Assembly: GCF_001422365.1 (NCBI RefSeq)
Contig: NZ_LMMT01000034.1
Span: forward strand, 2,678-66,677
Direction: 5' to 3'
DNA length: 64,000 bases
Source: Pseudorhodoferax sp. Leaf265
Lineage (GTDB): Bacteria; Pseudomonadota; Gammaproteobacteria; Burkholderiales; Burkholderiaceae_C
The first letter of the stretch is position 1. Each line of letters opens with the position of its first letter. The translations under genes and the position numbers were made by a program. Positions 34,244 through 42,642 of the stretch are shown one piece after another. The notes beneath the pieces are model-generated. The model was not told the DNA's origin and ran no database searches. It was given only the letters and a program-made list of their open reading frames with translations.

Positions 34244-35062
34244 TCAGCGGGCGCCAGCCTTCGGTGCCGGGCCGAAGCCGGTGTAGGGTGGCGGACGCTT
34301 GGCCAGCATGGCCTCGACCGCCAGCCGCGGTTCCGGCGCCGCAAAGGCCGCGCCCTGGCTGTTCGCCTCGATCGTGAACATGGTGTGCTGGTCGGAGTCC
34401 AGCGAGGCGTTGAGCGCCGCCTTGGTCAGGCCCAGCGCGGTCGGCGACGCATGCGTGAGCCGCAGGGCGATGTCGCGGGCGCGCGCCTCGATGTCCTCGC
34501 TGGCATGCACCTCCATCACCAGGCCCATGGCGCGGGCCTCCTCGGCATCGAGCTCGCGCGCTGAGAAGATCAGCTCCTTGGCGCGCTGCAGGCCGACCAT
34601 GCGCGGCAGCAGGTAGGTCGGCCCCAGGTCGGGCACCACGCCCAGCTTGAGGTAGGACATGGCAAAGCGCGCCTGGGGCGTGGCCAGCACGATGTCGGCC
34701 GTCAGCGCGAGCGTGAAGCCGGCGCCGAACGCCGGCCCGTCCACCACCGCGATCAACGGGCGCGTCAGGTGCAGCAGGTCGTTGATCAGGCGCAGGCCCG
34801 ACTGCAGGCGCTGCTGCCAGTAGGCCGGCCCGGCATCGAGCTGCTCCTGGATGAACTGCAGACTGCCCCCTGCGCAGAACGCGCCGGGCGTTCCTGCGAG
34901 CACCAGCACCCGGATGCCGAGGTCGGCACGCACGCGGTCCAGCACCTGGATCAGGTCCTCGCGCAGTTCACTGTCGAACGGGTTGCGCTTCTTGGGCCGG
35001 TTCAGGCGGATCCAGCCGATGCCGTCTTCCGCTTCGAAATCGAGGGTTTGCAACTGCAGCAT
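34244..35062 (-). CDS. Enoyl-CoA hydratase/isomerase (crotonase family)
   Basis: This 272-residue crotonase-fold protein has the oxyanion-hole motifs AFCAGGSL (about residue 67) and GPAFGAGFTLAL, then KLGVVPDLGPTYLLPRMVG. Glu in crotonases at the second catalytic position is replaced by Asp-Leu in VPDLG, as in several 1,2-epoxyphenylacetyl-CoA isomerase (PaaG)-like members. It probably hydrates or isomerises an unsaturated acyl-CoA. The start at 35062 is taken 10 bases after the DUF35 gene. It is the last gene of a three-gene minus operon behind operator C, and a paralogue lies at 39596. Confidence 0.88.
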   Translation of the reverse strand: MLQLQTLDFEAEDGIGWIRLNRPKKRNPFDSELREDLIQVLDRVRADLGIRVLVLAGTPGAFCAGGSLQFIQEQLDAGPAYWQQRLQSGLRLINDLLHLTRPLIAVVDGPAFGAGFTLALTADIVLATPQARFAMSYLKLGVVPDLGPTYLLPRMVGLQRAKELIFSARELDAEEARAMGLVMEVHASEDIEARARDIALRLTHASPTALGLTKAALNASLDSDQHTMFTIEANSQGAAFAAPEPRLAVEAMLAKRPPPYTGFGPAPKAGAR

Positions 35063-35072
35063 GCGCAACGCC

Positions 35073-35471
35073 TCAGGCAGGCGTGAACATGGGCACCACG
35101 CCGCCGCCTTCGGCCGGCTTGAAGCAGACCTGCACGCGCTGGCCGATGCGCAGTGCATCGAGATCGCAGTCGACGATGTTGGTCAGCATGGTCACGCCCT
35201 CGTCCAGCGTCACGTAGGCGATGGCATAGGGGATGGGCCCGGCGCGGCGTGTCACGCTCACGCTGTAGATGCTGCCTGTGCCCTTGGTGTCTTCCCATGC
35301 GGTGTCGCCCATGCAGAACGGGCACACCGGCCGCGGGTACCAGTGCGGCTTGTGGCAATCCGTGCAGCGGCGCAGGCGCAGCACGCCATCCCTGGCGCCG
35401 GCGAAGAACGTCTCGGTCGCCGCGTCGATGGCGTTGGCCGCAAGGGGTCGGTCCTGGTGCATCGTGGTCAT
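35073..35471 (-). CDS. DUF35 OB-fold protein with zinc ribbon
   Basis: This 132-residue protein has an N-terminal rubredoxin-like zinc ribbon, C-x2-C-x10-C-x2-C in CTDCHKPHWYPRPVCPFC (about residues 36-53), then an OB fold with GSIYSVSVTRR and PYAIAYVTLDEG. DUF35 proteins bind acyl-CoA and form complexes with thiolase-fold partners, for example ChsH2 with Ltp2 in steroid degradation. It stands five bases after the thiolase-fold gene at 35477, supporting a complex with it. Confidence 0.88.
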   Translation of the reverse strand: MTTMHQDRPLAANAIDAATETFFAGARDGVLRLRRCTDCHKPHWYPRPVCPFCMGDTAWEDTKGTGSIYSVSVTRRAGPIPYAIAYVTLDEGVTMLTNIVDCDLDALRIGQRVQVCFKPAEGGGVVPMFTPA

Positions 35472-35476
35472 CGTGT

Positions 35477-36643
35477 TCACTCCCGTTCCATGATCAGTGT
35501 GGCGCTGCCGTGGCGCGAACCCAGCAGACCGCCCGTGCCCTGGGCCAGCGCCAGCGTGCAATTCGGCACCTGGACTTTCGGGTGGGCCTCGCCGCGCAGC
35601 TGGCGCACGGCCTCGATCACCTTGGTGATGCCGCCTCGGTTGGCCGGATGGTTGTTGCACAGCCCGCCGCCGTCGGTGTTGAAGGGCAGCCTGCCCACCC
35701 CCGAGATCAGGTTGCCGTCGGCAACGAACCGGCCGCCTTCGCCCTTCTTGCAAAAACCCAGGTCTTCCAGCTGCATCAGCACGGTGATCGTGAAGCTGTC
35801 GTAAATCGAGGCGTACTGGATGTCGGTCGGCAGCACCCTGGCTTCCTCGAAGGCGCGCGGCCCCGACAGGGCGGCGCCCGACCAGGTCAGGTCGACCTGC
35901 CCGCCGAGCTGGCCCTTGATGGCTTCGCCGGCGCCCAGCACATTGACGACGGGCCGCTTCAGCGCGCGGGCGATCTCCGGGCGCGTGACGACCAGCGCGC
36001 CGCCGCCGTCGCTGACCACGCAGCAATCCAGCTTGCGCAGCGGGTCGCTGATCATGGGGGAGGCCAGCACGTCTTCGACGGTGACCACCTCGCGCAGCAT
36101 GGCATGCGGGTTGTGCTGCGCATGGGTGGAGGCGGCCACCTTGATCCAGGCCAGTTGCTCGGCCGTGGTGCCGTACTCGTGCATGTGCCGCGCCGCGGCC
36201 AGCGCGTACATGTTGACCGTGACGGGTCCGTATGGCATCTCCCAGGGCACGTCGGGCGTGCCCGCGGCCACGATGCGCGGCGCGACACCGCTGGAGCCTT
36301 CGCTGCGTGGACGTCCGGCCAGCGTGATGAGGGCCACGTTGCACTTGCCCAGGGCGATGGCCTGGGCCGCGTGGGCGACGTGGATCAGGTAGGCCGAACC
36401 GCCGGTGTCGGTGCTGTCCACGTGGCGCAGCTTCAACCCCAGGTAGTCGGCCATGTTGTTGGCGCCCAGGCCCGGCGCGTCGCCGGCGCAGAAGTAGCCG
36501 TCGACGTCCTGCAGCGTCAGGCCGGCGTCCGCCAGCGCGCCGCGCGCGCATTCGGCGTGCAGCTGGGCGACGGTCTTGTCCGGTGCCTTGCGGGTGGGGT
36601 GTTCGTAGGCGCCTGCGATGCACGCGCGTCTGCGGATGGTCAT
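35477..36643 (-). CDS. Thiolase-fold (SCP2/Ltp2-like) lipid-transfer protein
   Basis: This 388-residue thiolase-superfamily protein starts RRRACIAGAYEHPTRKAPDK and has the C-terminal block FNTDGGGLCNNHPANRGG containing the conserved His. By hand alignment anchored on AAQAIALGKC, the position of the nucleophilic Cys of true thiolases is Gly (TGGSAY). Ltp2-type retro-aldolases also lack a thiolase mechanism and work with a DUF35 partner, which is the next gene. I infer C-C cleavage of a beta-hydroxyacyl-CoA by retro-aldol reaction rather than thiolysis. Operator C is 41 bases upstream. Confidence 0.82.
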   Translation of the reverse strand: MTIRRRACIAGAYEHPTRKAPDKTVAQLHAECARGALADAGLTLQDVDGYFCAGDAPGLGANNMADYLGLKLRHVDSTDTGGSAYLIHVAHAAQAIALGKCNVALITLAGRPRSEGSSGVAPRIVAAGTPDVPWEMPYGPVTVNMYALAAARHMHEYGTTAEQLAWIKVAASTHAQHNPHAMLREVVTVEDVLASPMISDPLRKLDCCVVSDGGGALVVTRPEIARALKRPVVNVLGAGEAIKGQLGGQVDLTWSGAALSGPRAFEEARVLPTDIQYASIYDSFTITVLMQLEDLGFCKKGEGGRFVADGNLISGVGRLPFNTDGGGLCNNHPANRGGITKVIEAVRQLRGEAHPKVQVPNCTLALAQGTGGLLGSRHGSATLIMERE

Positions 36644-36655
36644 GGAGGTCTCGTG

Positions 36656-36698
36656 TTGACGTTGGAACGGCCATGATCGTATCATTGGTTCTACCATC
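36656..36698. promoter_or_regulatory. Divergent promoter with GntR-type operator C
   Basis: On the plus strand TTGACG (36656-36661) and TATCAT (36680-36685) form a -35/-10 pair 18 bases apart. The palindrome ATTGGT-TCT-ACCATC (36684-36698) starts at the -10 and ends 14 bases before the SDR start (36713). It also lies 41 bases before the minus-strand thiolase-fold start (36643), so one site can govern both operons. Confidence 0.78.
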
Positions 36699-36712
36699 AA
36701 ACAAGGAAACCC

Positions 36713-37495
36713 ATGTCTTCTGTCGCTCCCATCGTCTCGCTCGAAGGCCGCACCGTGGTTGTCACCGGTGCTGGCCAAGGCATCGGCAAGGCCCTCGCTG
36801 AACTGACCATTGCGCTCGGCGGCAACGTTGTCGCCGTGGACCTCAACAGCGAGACCTTGCATGCTGCGATGGCCCCGCTGCCGCAGCACCGCGTGTTGGC
36901 TGTGGTCGGCAGCGTCGTCGATCCCGACCTGGCGGCGCAGGCAGTCTTCGATGCGGCAGAGCGTTTCGGCGCTGTGCACGGCCTGGTCAACAACGCCGGC
37001 ATCACGCGTCCGGCCATGATCGACAAGATGACGGCCAAGCAGTGGCAGGACGTCATCGATGTGCATCTGACGGGCACCTTCTTCTGGACGCAGGCCGTGG
37101 GCCGCCACATGCTGGAACGCGCCAAAAGCGGCGACAAGACGGGCGGCTCCATCGTCAACATCTCCTCGGACGCCGGACGCAAGGGCTCCATCGGCCAGAT
37201 CAACTACGCCGCGGCCAAGGCCGGCATGCTGGGCATGACCATGACCGCCGCGCGCGAATGGAGCAAGCACAACATCCGCAGCAACTCGATCTGCTTCGGC
37301 GTCGTCGAGACGCCGATGACCGAAGTGGTGCGCGGCGAGAAGTTCCGCGACGGCATGCTGGCGCAGATCCCGATGGGCCGCTGGTCCACGCCCGAAGAGG
37401 TGGTCAAGACCGTGTGCTTCCTGCTGTCCGATGGCGCCAGCTACGTGACCGGGCAGCACCTGGCGGTCAACGGCGGCTTCCACATCAGCCTGTGA
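36713..37495 (+). CDS. Short-chain dehydrogenase/reductase (SDR), FabG-like
   Basis: This 260-residue classical SDR has TGAGQGIG near residue 22, NNAG near residue 98, Ser in ISSDAG and Tyr165-x3-Lys169 in YAAAK. The ending TGQHLAVNGGFHISL is FabG-like. AAGGA lies five bases before the ATG. It probably acts as a beta-hydroxyacyl-CoA or cyclic alcohol dehydrogenase. It is the first of a plus operon (SDR, APH-like, CrtC-like, enoyl-CoA hydratase, MaoC) and overlaps the next gene by four bases (GTGA). Confidence 0.9.
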   Translation: MSSVAPIVSLEGRTVVVTGAGQGIGKALAELTIALGGNVVAVDLNSETLHAAMAPLPQHRVLAVVGSVVDPDLAAQAVFDAAERFGAVHGLVNNAGITRPAMIDKMTAKQWQDVIDVHLTGTFFWTQAVGRHMLERAKSGDKTGGSIVNISSDAGRKGSIGQINYAAAKAGMLGMTMTAAREWSKHNIRSNSICFGVVETPMTEVVRGEKFRDGMLAQIPMGRWSTPEEVVKTVCFLLSDGASYVTGQHLAVNGGFHISL

Positions 37496-38526
37496 CCGGG
37501 CAGCCAGACGCCGACCGGCTGGCCGCATTCGTGCGCGAGCGGGTCGAACCCTTCGATGGCGCTCTCGCTTTGCGCCGCATCGAGGGCGGGCAGTCCAACC
37601 CGACCTGGATCGTCGATGCCGGCGCACGCCGCTATGTACTGCGCAGCAAGCCCGCCGGCGTGCTGTTGCCATCGGCCCATGCCATCGAGCGCGAGTTCCG
37701 GGTCATGCAGGGCCTGGCCGGCACGGCCGTGCCGGTGCCGCGTGTGCGCGCGCTGTGCGAGGACGCCGGCGTGCTGGGCAGCGCCTTCTACCTGATGGAC
37801 TTCGTCGAGGGCCGCATCCTGACGGACCAGACCCTGCCCGGCATGGCGCCGGCCGAGCGCGCGGCCCACTACGCGGAACTTGCGCGTGTGCTGGCCGCGT
37901 TGCATGCCGTGGACCATCGGTCCGCGGGACTGGCCGACTTCGGCCGCGAAGGCCGCTACGTGGAACGCCAGATCGAACGCTGGACACGCCAGTACCGCGC
38001 CAGCGAGACGGAGTCCATCGGCGACATGGAGCGGCTGATCGACTGGCTGGCCGCCCACGTGCCCGCGCAGTCGGCCACCTGCCTGGTGCATGGCGACTAC
38101 CGGCTGGACAACGTGGTGTTCCACGCCACGCAGCCGCGCATCGTGGCGGTGCTGGACTGGGAGCTTTCCACGCTGGGCGATCCGCTGGTGGACCTGGCCT
38201 ACCACTGCATGGGCTGGCACATCGCGCTGGGCACGCACCGCACGCTGGCCGGCGTGGACCTCGGGCCTCTGGGCATCCCGGACGAGGCGGCGCAGATCGC
38301 CAGCTACTGCCGGGCCGCCGGACGCGGCGAGGACATCGCGCACTGGCCGTTCTACCTGGCCTTCAACCTGTTCCGCCTGGCCGCGATCCAGCAGGGCGTG
38401 GCCCGGCGTGCGCTGCTGGGCAATGCCGCCAACAGCCGCGCCCGGGCGGTGGCCGAACGCGTGGCCGCCACGGCCGCGGCGGGCTGGGCCATGGCCCAGC
38501 GGGCAGCACCTGCGCTGCCACCCTGA
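37492..38526 (+). CDS. APH-family phosphotransferase (ACAD10/11-like kinase domain)
   Basis: This 344-residue aminoglycoside-phosphotransferase-fold protein has a nucleotide-binding segment RYVLRSKP, the catalytic loop LVHGDYRLDNVV and the metal-binding Asp in VLDWELSTLGDPL. The same domain is fused to acyl-CoA dehydrogenase in animal ACAD10 and ACAD11, where it phosphorylates 4-hydroxyacyl-CoA. Here it is separate but embedded among acyl-CoA genes, so kinase action on a hydroxyacyl-CoA is a good hypothesis. The start is GTG at 37492, overlapping the SDR stop. A paralogue is at 62019. Confidence 0.88.
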   Translation: MTGQPDADRLAAFVRERVEPFDGALALRRIEGGQSNPTWIVDAGARRYVLRSKPAGVLLPSAHAIEREFRVMQGLAGTAVPVPRVRALCEDAGVLGSAFYLMDFVEGRILTDQTLPGMAPAERAAHYAELARVLAALHAVDHRSAGLADFGREGRYVERQIERWTRQYRASETESIGDMERLIDWLAAHVPAQSATCLVHGDYRLDNVVFHATQPRIVAVLDWELSTLGDPLVDLAYHCMGWHIALGTHRTLAGVDLGPLGIPDEAAQIASYCRAAGRGEDIAHWPFYLAFNLFRLAAIQQGVARRALLGNAANSRARAVAERVAATAAAGWAMAQRAAPALPP

Positions 38527-38552
38527 CCCATCCCAGAATTGACGGAGACCCC

Positions 38553-39599
38553 ATGTACATGCCCCCCGACAGCCGGTTGCGGCTGGACCCGAGCGACGAA
38601 TACACGCACACGCCCGAAGCGGCCGGCAACTACAACGAAAGCATGTACTTCAATGCCTTCGATGCCGGCGCCGGCCTGGGGCTGTGGCTGCGCCTGGGCA
38701 ACCGCCCCAACGAAGGCCACGCCGAGATGAGCTGCTGCGTCTACCTGCCCGATGGCCGCGTCGGTTTCATGCACGCGCGGCCCGCGATCGCCGACAACCG
38801 GGCCATGGACGCCGGCGGTCTGCGCATCGAGGTGCTGGAGCCCTTCCAGCGCCTGCGCGTGCGTTACGAAGGCGATCTGCTGCTGATGGACGACCCGCTG
38901 GCCATGGCCGACCCGAGCAGCGCGTTCAAGCGCTACCCCAAGCGGCCGGCGTCGATCGCGCTGGAATTCGAGGGCGTCTCGCCCATGCACGGCGGCGAGA
39001 TCGTGGCGCTGGACGGCTCGCCCATCGCGCTCGACCCCGAGCACGCGGTCTACCGCGGCCACACCGAGCAGAACATGGCCGTCCACGGCCATGTGACCAT
39101 CGCCGGCGTGCGCCACGCCATCGCCAACGGCACCGGCTACCGCGACAAGAGCTGGGGTCCGCGGCACTGGCACAGCTTCTACTGGTACAAGTGGTTGCCG
39201 GTCACGTTCAGCCGCGATTTCGGCGTGCTGCTGTCCATCAAGGGCCGGCCCGACGGCGGGCCGCACCGCATCAGCGGCAACGTGCTGCGCAATGGCGTCT
39301 ACGAGGAGGTGATCGACGGCCGGATCGACACCGACTACGACGGGCAGTTCATGCCGCGCGCGCTGACCGCGGAGGTGGTCACGCGCGAGGGCCGCTACAC
39401 GCTGAGCGCACGGGTGCTGGCCACCGTGCCGCTGCGGCACAAGCGCGTGGGCGGCGACGCGCGCAACTACACCCGCATCACCGAGAGCATGAGCGAATAC
39501 CGCTGCGGCGACCTGCGCGCACTGGGCATGACCGAATACTGCGACATCGTGCGTGACGGCGTTCCGATCTCGATCGCGCTGGAGGGCGCCGCACCATGA
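38553..39599 (+). CDS. Conserved protein resembling the CrtC/AttH-like (DUF7064-type) lipocalin family
   Basis: This 348-residue protein has no signal peptide and no membrane segment. Two beta-rich halves are visible: AAGNYNESMYFNAFD near the start and GYRDKSWGPRHWHSFYWYKW in the middle. The RD-x-SWG-x-R block recalls carotenoid 1,2-hydratase (CrtC) / AttH-like proteins. It starts 26 bases after the kinase gene and overlaps the enoyl-CoA hydratase by four bases, so it belongs to the acyl-CoA pathway. A hydratase or lipid-binding role is only a guess. Confidence 0.65.
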   Translation: MYMPPDSRLRLDPSDEYTHTPEAAGNYNESMYFNAFDAGAGLGLWLRLGNRPNEGHAEMSCCVYLPDGRVGFMHARPAIADNRAMDAGGLRIEVLEPFQRLRVRYEGDLLLMDDPLAMADPSSAFKRYPKRPASIALEFEGVSPMHGGEIVALDGSPIALDPEHAVYRGHTEQNMAVHGHVTIAGVRHAIANGTGYRDKSWGPRHWHSFYWYKWLPVTFSRDFGVLLSIKGRPDGGPHRISGNVLRNGVYEEVIDGRIDTDYDGQFMPRALTAEVVTREGRYTLSARVLATVPLRHKRVGGDARNYTRITESMSEYRCGDLRALGMTEYCDIVRDGVPISIALEGAAP

Positions 39600-40405
39600 G
39601 CACGGCGACCTTGAGGGTCACGCACGACGACGGCGTGGCGACGATCACCCTCGACCGCCCGGAGGCCAGGAACGCCTTGTCGCCGCAGATGGCCGACGAG
39701 TTGCTGGCCGCGCTCGACGCGCTGCAACGCGACGACGCCGTGGGCGCCATCGTGCTGACCGGCGCGGGCGGCAGCTTCTGCTCCGGCGGAGACGTCAAGG
39801 GCATGGGGCAGGGCGCTGCGCGCAGCACCGAGCAACGGCGCGCCGGCATGCAGCGCTACCGCCACCTGACGATGGCCCTGCTGGGGCTGGACAAGCCCCT
39901 GGTCGCGGCACTCGACGGCGTGGCCTACGGCGCCGGCTTCAGCATGGCCCTGGCCGCCGACGTCGTGCTGGTCAGCGAGCGCGTGCGGCTGGCCATGGTG
40001 TTCCACCGCATCGGCCTGGTGCCCGACCTGGGCGCCTGGTACACGCTGCCGCGCGTGGTCGGGCTGCAGCGGGCCAAGGAACTGGTCTATTCGGCGCGCG
40101 AGATCGGTGCCGCCGAGGCATTTCGCATCGGCCTGGCCTTCGAGGTGGTGGCGCCCGATGCGCTGCTGCCGCGTGCCACGGCCATCGCCCGCAGCTTCTG
40201 CGGCGCGTCGGCGCTGGCCATGAGCCTGTCCAAGCGCGCGCTGCAGTCGTCGCTGCAAAGCGAGCTGGCCGCCATGCTGGACATGGAGGCGGCCGGCCAG
40301 GCCATCGCCAGCGGCAGCGACTACGCGCGCGAAGCCGTGCGCCGCTTCGCCGCCAAGGAGGCGCCGCAGTTCCAGTGGCCTGCCACCCCGACTTCCCCCA
40401 ACTGA
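39596..40405 (+). CDS. Enoyl-CoA hydratase/isomerase (crotonase family)
   Basis: This 269-residue crotonase has FCSGGDVKGMGQG (oxyanion hole, about residue 61), GVAYGAGFSMALAADVV, and RIGLVPDLGAWYTLPRVVG with Asp in the Glu position as in the gene at 34244. Both carry the GLQRAKELV/I-F-SARE phrase, so they are paralogues. It probably hydrates or isomerises an enoyl-CoA. It overlaps the preceding gene by four bases and the MaoC gene follows after 12 bases. Confidence 0.9.
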   Translation: MSTATLRVTHDDGVATITLDRPEARNALSPQMADELLAALDALQRDDAVGAIVLTGAGGSFCSGGDVKGMGQGAARSTEQRRAGMQRYRHLTMALLGLDKPLVAALDGVAYGAGFSMALAADVVLVSERVRLAMVFHRIGLVPDLGAWYTLPRVVGLQRAKELVYSAREIGAAEAFRIGLAFEVVAPDALLPRATAIARSFCGASALAMSLSKRALQSSLQSELAAMLDMEAAGQAIASGSDYAREAVRRFAAKEAPQFQWPATPTSPN

Positions 40406-40417
40406 ACGAGCTTTCCC

Positions 40418-41284
40418 ATGATCGACTTCGACAAGACGCGCGCCTGGCAATCGGACGACGTGCGCCACAGCTACACCCACAAGGACAGCATCCTCTACGC
40501 GCTTGGCGTCGGCCTGGGCGCCGACCCGCTGGATGCGGCCCAGCTGCGCTTCACCTACGAGAAGGACCTGGTCACGCTGCCCACCATGGCCGCCGTGCTG
40601 GCCTCGCCCGGCTTCTGGATGCGCGAACGCAGCGAGCTGGGCATCGACTTCACCAAGCTCGTGCACGGCGAGCAGAGCGTGACCCTGCATGCGCCGCTGC
40701 CGGCCGCCGCGACGGTGGTCGGCAAGAGCCGTGTCACGCGCATCGTCGACAAGGGCGAAGGCAAGGGCGCGGTCATGCACGTGGAGAAGACCCTGACCGA
40801 CGCCGCCAACGGCCAGCTGCTGGCCACCACCGAGCAGGTGCTGTTCCTGCGCGGCGATGGCGGCTTCTCGGCGCGGGGCGGCGGCGACGCGCCCGGCACG
40901 CCGCTGCCGGCCACGCCGGAGACCGCGCCCGACCTGGTGCTGGACCTGCCGACGCGCCCCGATGCCGCGCTGCTGTACCGGCTCTCGGGCGACATCAATC
41001 CCCTGCATGCCGACCCGGCTTTCGCCGCCAAGGCCGGCTTTGCGCGGCCCATCCTGCACGGGCTGGCGACGTTCGGCGTGGCCTGCCACGGCCTGGTCAA
41101 GGGCTTGTGCGACTACGACCCGACGCGGCTGAAGTCCATCCGTGCGCGCCTGTCGGCGCCGGTGTACCCGGGCGAGACGCTGAGGCTGGAAACCTGGCGC
41201 CTGGACGGCGGCGCGCTGGCCTTCCGCGGCCGGCTGGTGGAGCGCGACGTGACGGTGCTGACGCACGGCCGCGCGCAGCTGTGA
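40418..41284 (+). CDS. MaoC-like 2-enoyl-CoA hydratase (double hotdog)
   Basis: This 288-residue protein has two hotdog repeats like peroxisomal multifunctional enzyme hydratase 2. The first half (MAAVLASPGFWM) is the degenerate binding domain. The second carries the hydratase 2 motif YRLSGDINPLHADPAFA with catalytic Asp/His, then GFARPILHGLATFG. It adds water to an enoyl-CoA to give a (3R)-hydroxyacyl-CoA. It ends the plus operon after operator C. The presence of both a crotonase and a MaoC enzyme hints at two different stereochemical steps. Confidence 0.92.
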   Translation: MIDFDKTRAWQSDDVRHSYTHKDSILYALGVGLGADPLDAAQLRFTYEKDLVTLPTMAAVLASPGFWMRERSELGIDFTKLVHGEQSVTLHAPLPAAATVVGKSRVTRIVDKGEGKGAVMHVEKTLTDAANGQLLATTEQVLFLRGDGGFSARGGGDAPGTPLPATPETAPDLVLDLPTRPDAALLYRLSGDINPLHADPAFAAKAGFARPILHGLATFGVACHGLVKGLCDYDPTRLKSIRARLSAPVYPGETLRLETWRLDGGALAFRGRLVERDVTVLTHGRAQL

Positions 41285-41363
41285 CGCGGCCTGGCCGGCG
41301 CGCTGCGCTGCAGCCGCAGCACGCCGCGACACGGGCCGTGGCGCAACCGTTCGCCTTGCGGCC

Positions 41364-42626
41364 GTGCTGAACGTCACCGGCGCATCTCGCCTGGGCCGCT
41401 GGTTTCCCGCCCTGGCCGAACCCGACGTGCGCCTGTACCTGGGCGGCCAGGCGCTCTCGATGATGGGCACCTGGATGCTCGACATCACGCTGAACCTGCT
41501 GGTGTGGCAGCTGTCCGGATCGCCGCTGCTGCTCGGCGTCCTCAACTTCGTGCTGTACGGGCCGGGCGTGCTCGTCGTGCCCTTGTTCTCCGGCCGGCTG
41601 ACGGCGGCCAACGCCCGGCGCTGCACGCTGTGGGTGCTGGCCGCCGCGCTCGCCGTGGCCCTCGCGCTGGCCGTGCTCACCGCGCTGGACCGTTTGACGA
41701 TTGGCCTGCTGTTCGCGCTGGCGCTGGCCCGTGGCGTGCTGAACGGCATGGAGGTGCCGTCGCGCCAGATGCTGCTGACCAGTTCGATCCGCAGCTCGGA
41801 GCGCATGGCCAGTGCGGTCGCGCTCAACACCGTGGTGTTCCAGCTCGCGCGCATGCTCGGGCCCGCGCTGGCCGGCGTCGTGTTCGCGACGGCAGGGCCG
41901 CTCTGCGCGTTCTCGCTGACCGCGCTGGGCCAGCTGTGCATGATCGCCTGCGTGTTCCGGCTGCGTGGGGCGGCCTCGCCCGCCGCGGCTCCGGGCGCTG
42001 GGGCGGGCCGGGGCGGTGTGCGCGGCGCGATGGACTTCGTGCGGGCAGACCGCTTCGCCAGCCTGTTCCTGCCGGTGCTGGTGTGCATGGGCCTGTTCGC
42101 CGGTTCCTACCAGACGCTGGTGCCGGTGCTGGCCGACCATGTGTTCGGCAACACCACGCGCTGGACCAGCGCCTTCTTCGCGGCCGTGGGTGTCGGCGCG
42201 GTGGTGGTCTCGGTGCTGCTCAGCACGCCGCAGATCGACCGGCTCATCAGCCGTTGCCAGGTCAGCGTGCCCTGGCTCGCTGTACTGGCCCTGGTCGGCC
42301 TGGGGCTGAGCCGCTGGCCGCTGCTGTCGCTGGCCTCGTTCGTGTTGCTCGGCGCCTGCATGGCCTTCATTGCCACGGCCACCAATGCCGTCATGCACCA
42401 GCGCGTGCCGCCGCATGCGCGCGGTGGCCTGATCGCGCTGTTCCTGATGTCCTTCGTGGGCACGATCCCGTTGGGCCAGCTGCTGGCCGGCTGGCTGGCG
42501 CAGTGGCTGTCGGTGCAGGCCACGTTCCTGTGGCTCGCCGCTGGCCTGGGCGCAGCGTTGCTGCTGTTGTTCGTGCCGCGCTGGCGTGCACTGGGGCGCC
42601 TGGAGCTCGACGCGCGACGGATCTGA
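41364..42626 (+). CDS. MFS transporter (EntS-like, MFS_3)
   Basis: This 420-residue hydrophobic protein has about 12 predicted membrane segments in two halves and belongs to the EntS-like drug/siderophore exporter branch. The N-terminus ALSMMGTWMLDITLNLLVW leads into helix 1, and an internal cytoplasmic loop (GAGAGRGGVRGAMDFVRADR) separates the halves near residue 210. The start is GTG 41364 with no clear ribosome site, so the exact start is uncertain. It lies 79 bases after the MaoC gene and may export the substrate, an intermediate or a toxic by-product. Confidence 0.85.
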   Translation: MLNVTGASRLGRWFPALAEPDVRLYLGGQALSMMGTWMLDITLNLLVWQLSGSPLLLGVLNFVLYGPGVLVVPLFSGRLTAANARRCTLWVLAAALAVALALAVLTALDRLTIGLLFALALARGVLNGMEVPSRQMLLTSSIRSSERMASAVALNTVVFQLARMLGPALAGVVFATAGPLCAFSLTALGQLCMIACVFRLRGAASPAAAPGAGAGRGGVRGAMDFVRADRFASLFLPVLVCMGLFAGSYQTLVPVLADHVFGNTTRWTSAFFAAVGVGAVVVSVLLSTPQIDRLISRCQVSVPWLAVLALVGLGLSRWPLLSLASFVLLGACMAFIATATNAVMHQRVPPHARGGLIALFLMSFVGTIPLGQLLAGWLAQWLSVQATFLWLAAGLGAALLLLFVPRWRALGRLELDARRI

Positions 42627-42642
42627 GTGCGCCTGCGGCCGC

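Noticed and set aside
39467-42088. Long minus-strand open frame with low-complexity Arg/Ala/Gly content
   Set aside because: It is the antisense shadow of the enoyl-CoA hydratase, MaoC and MFS genes.
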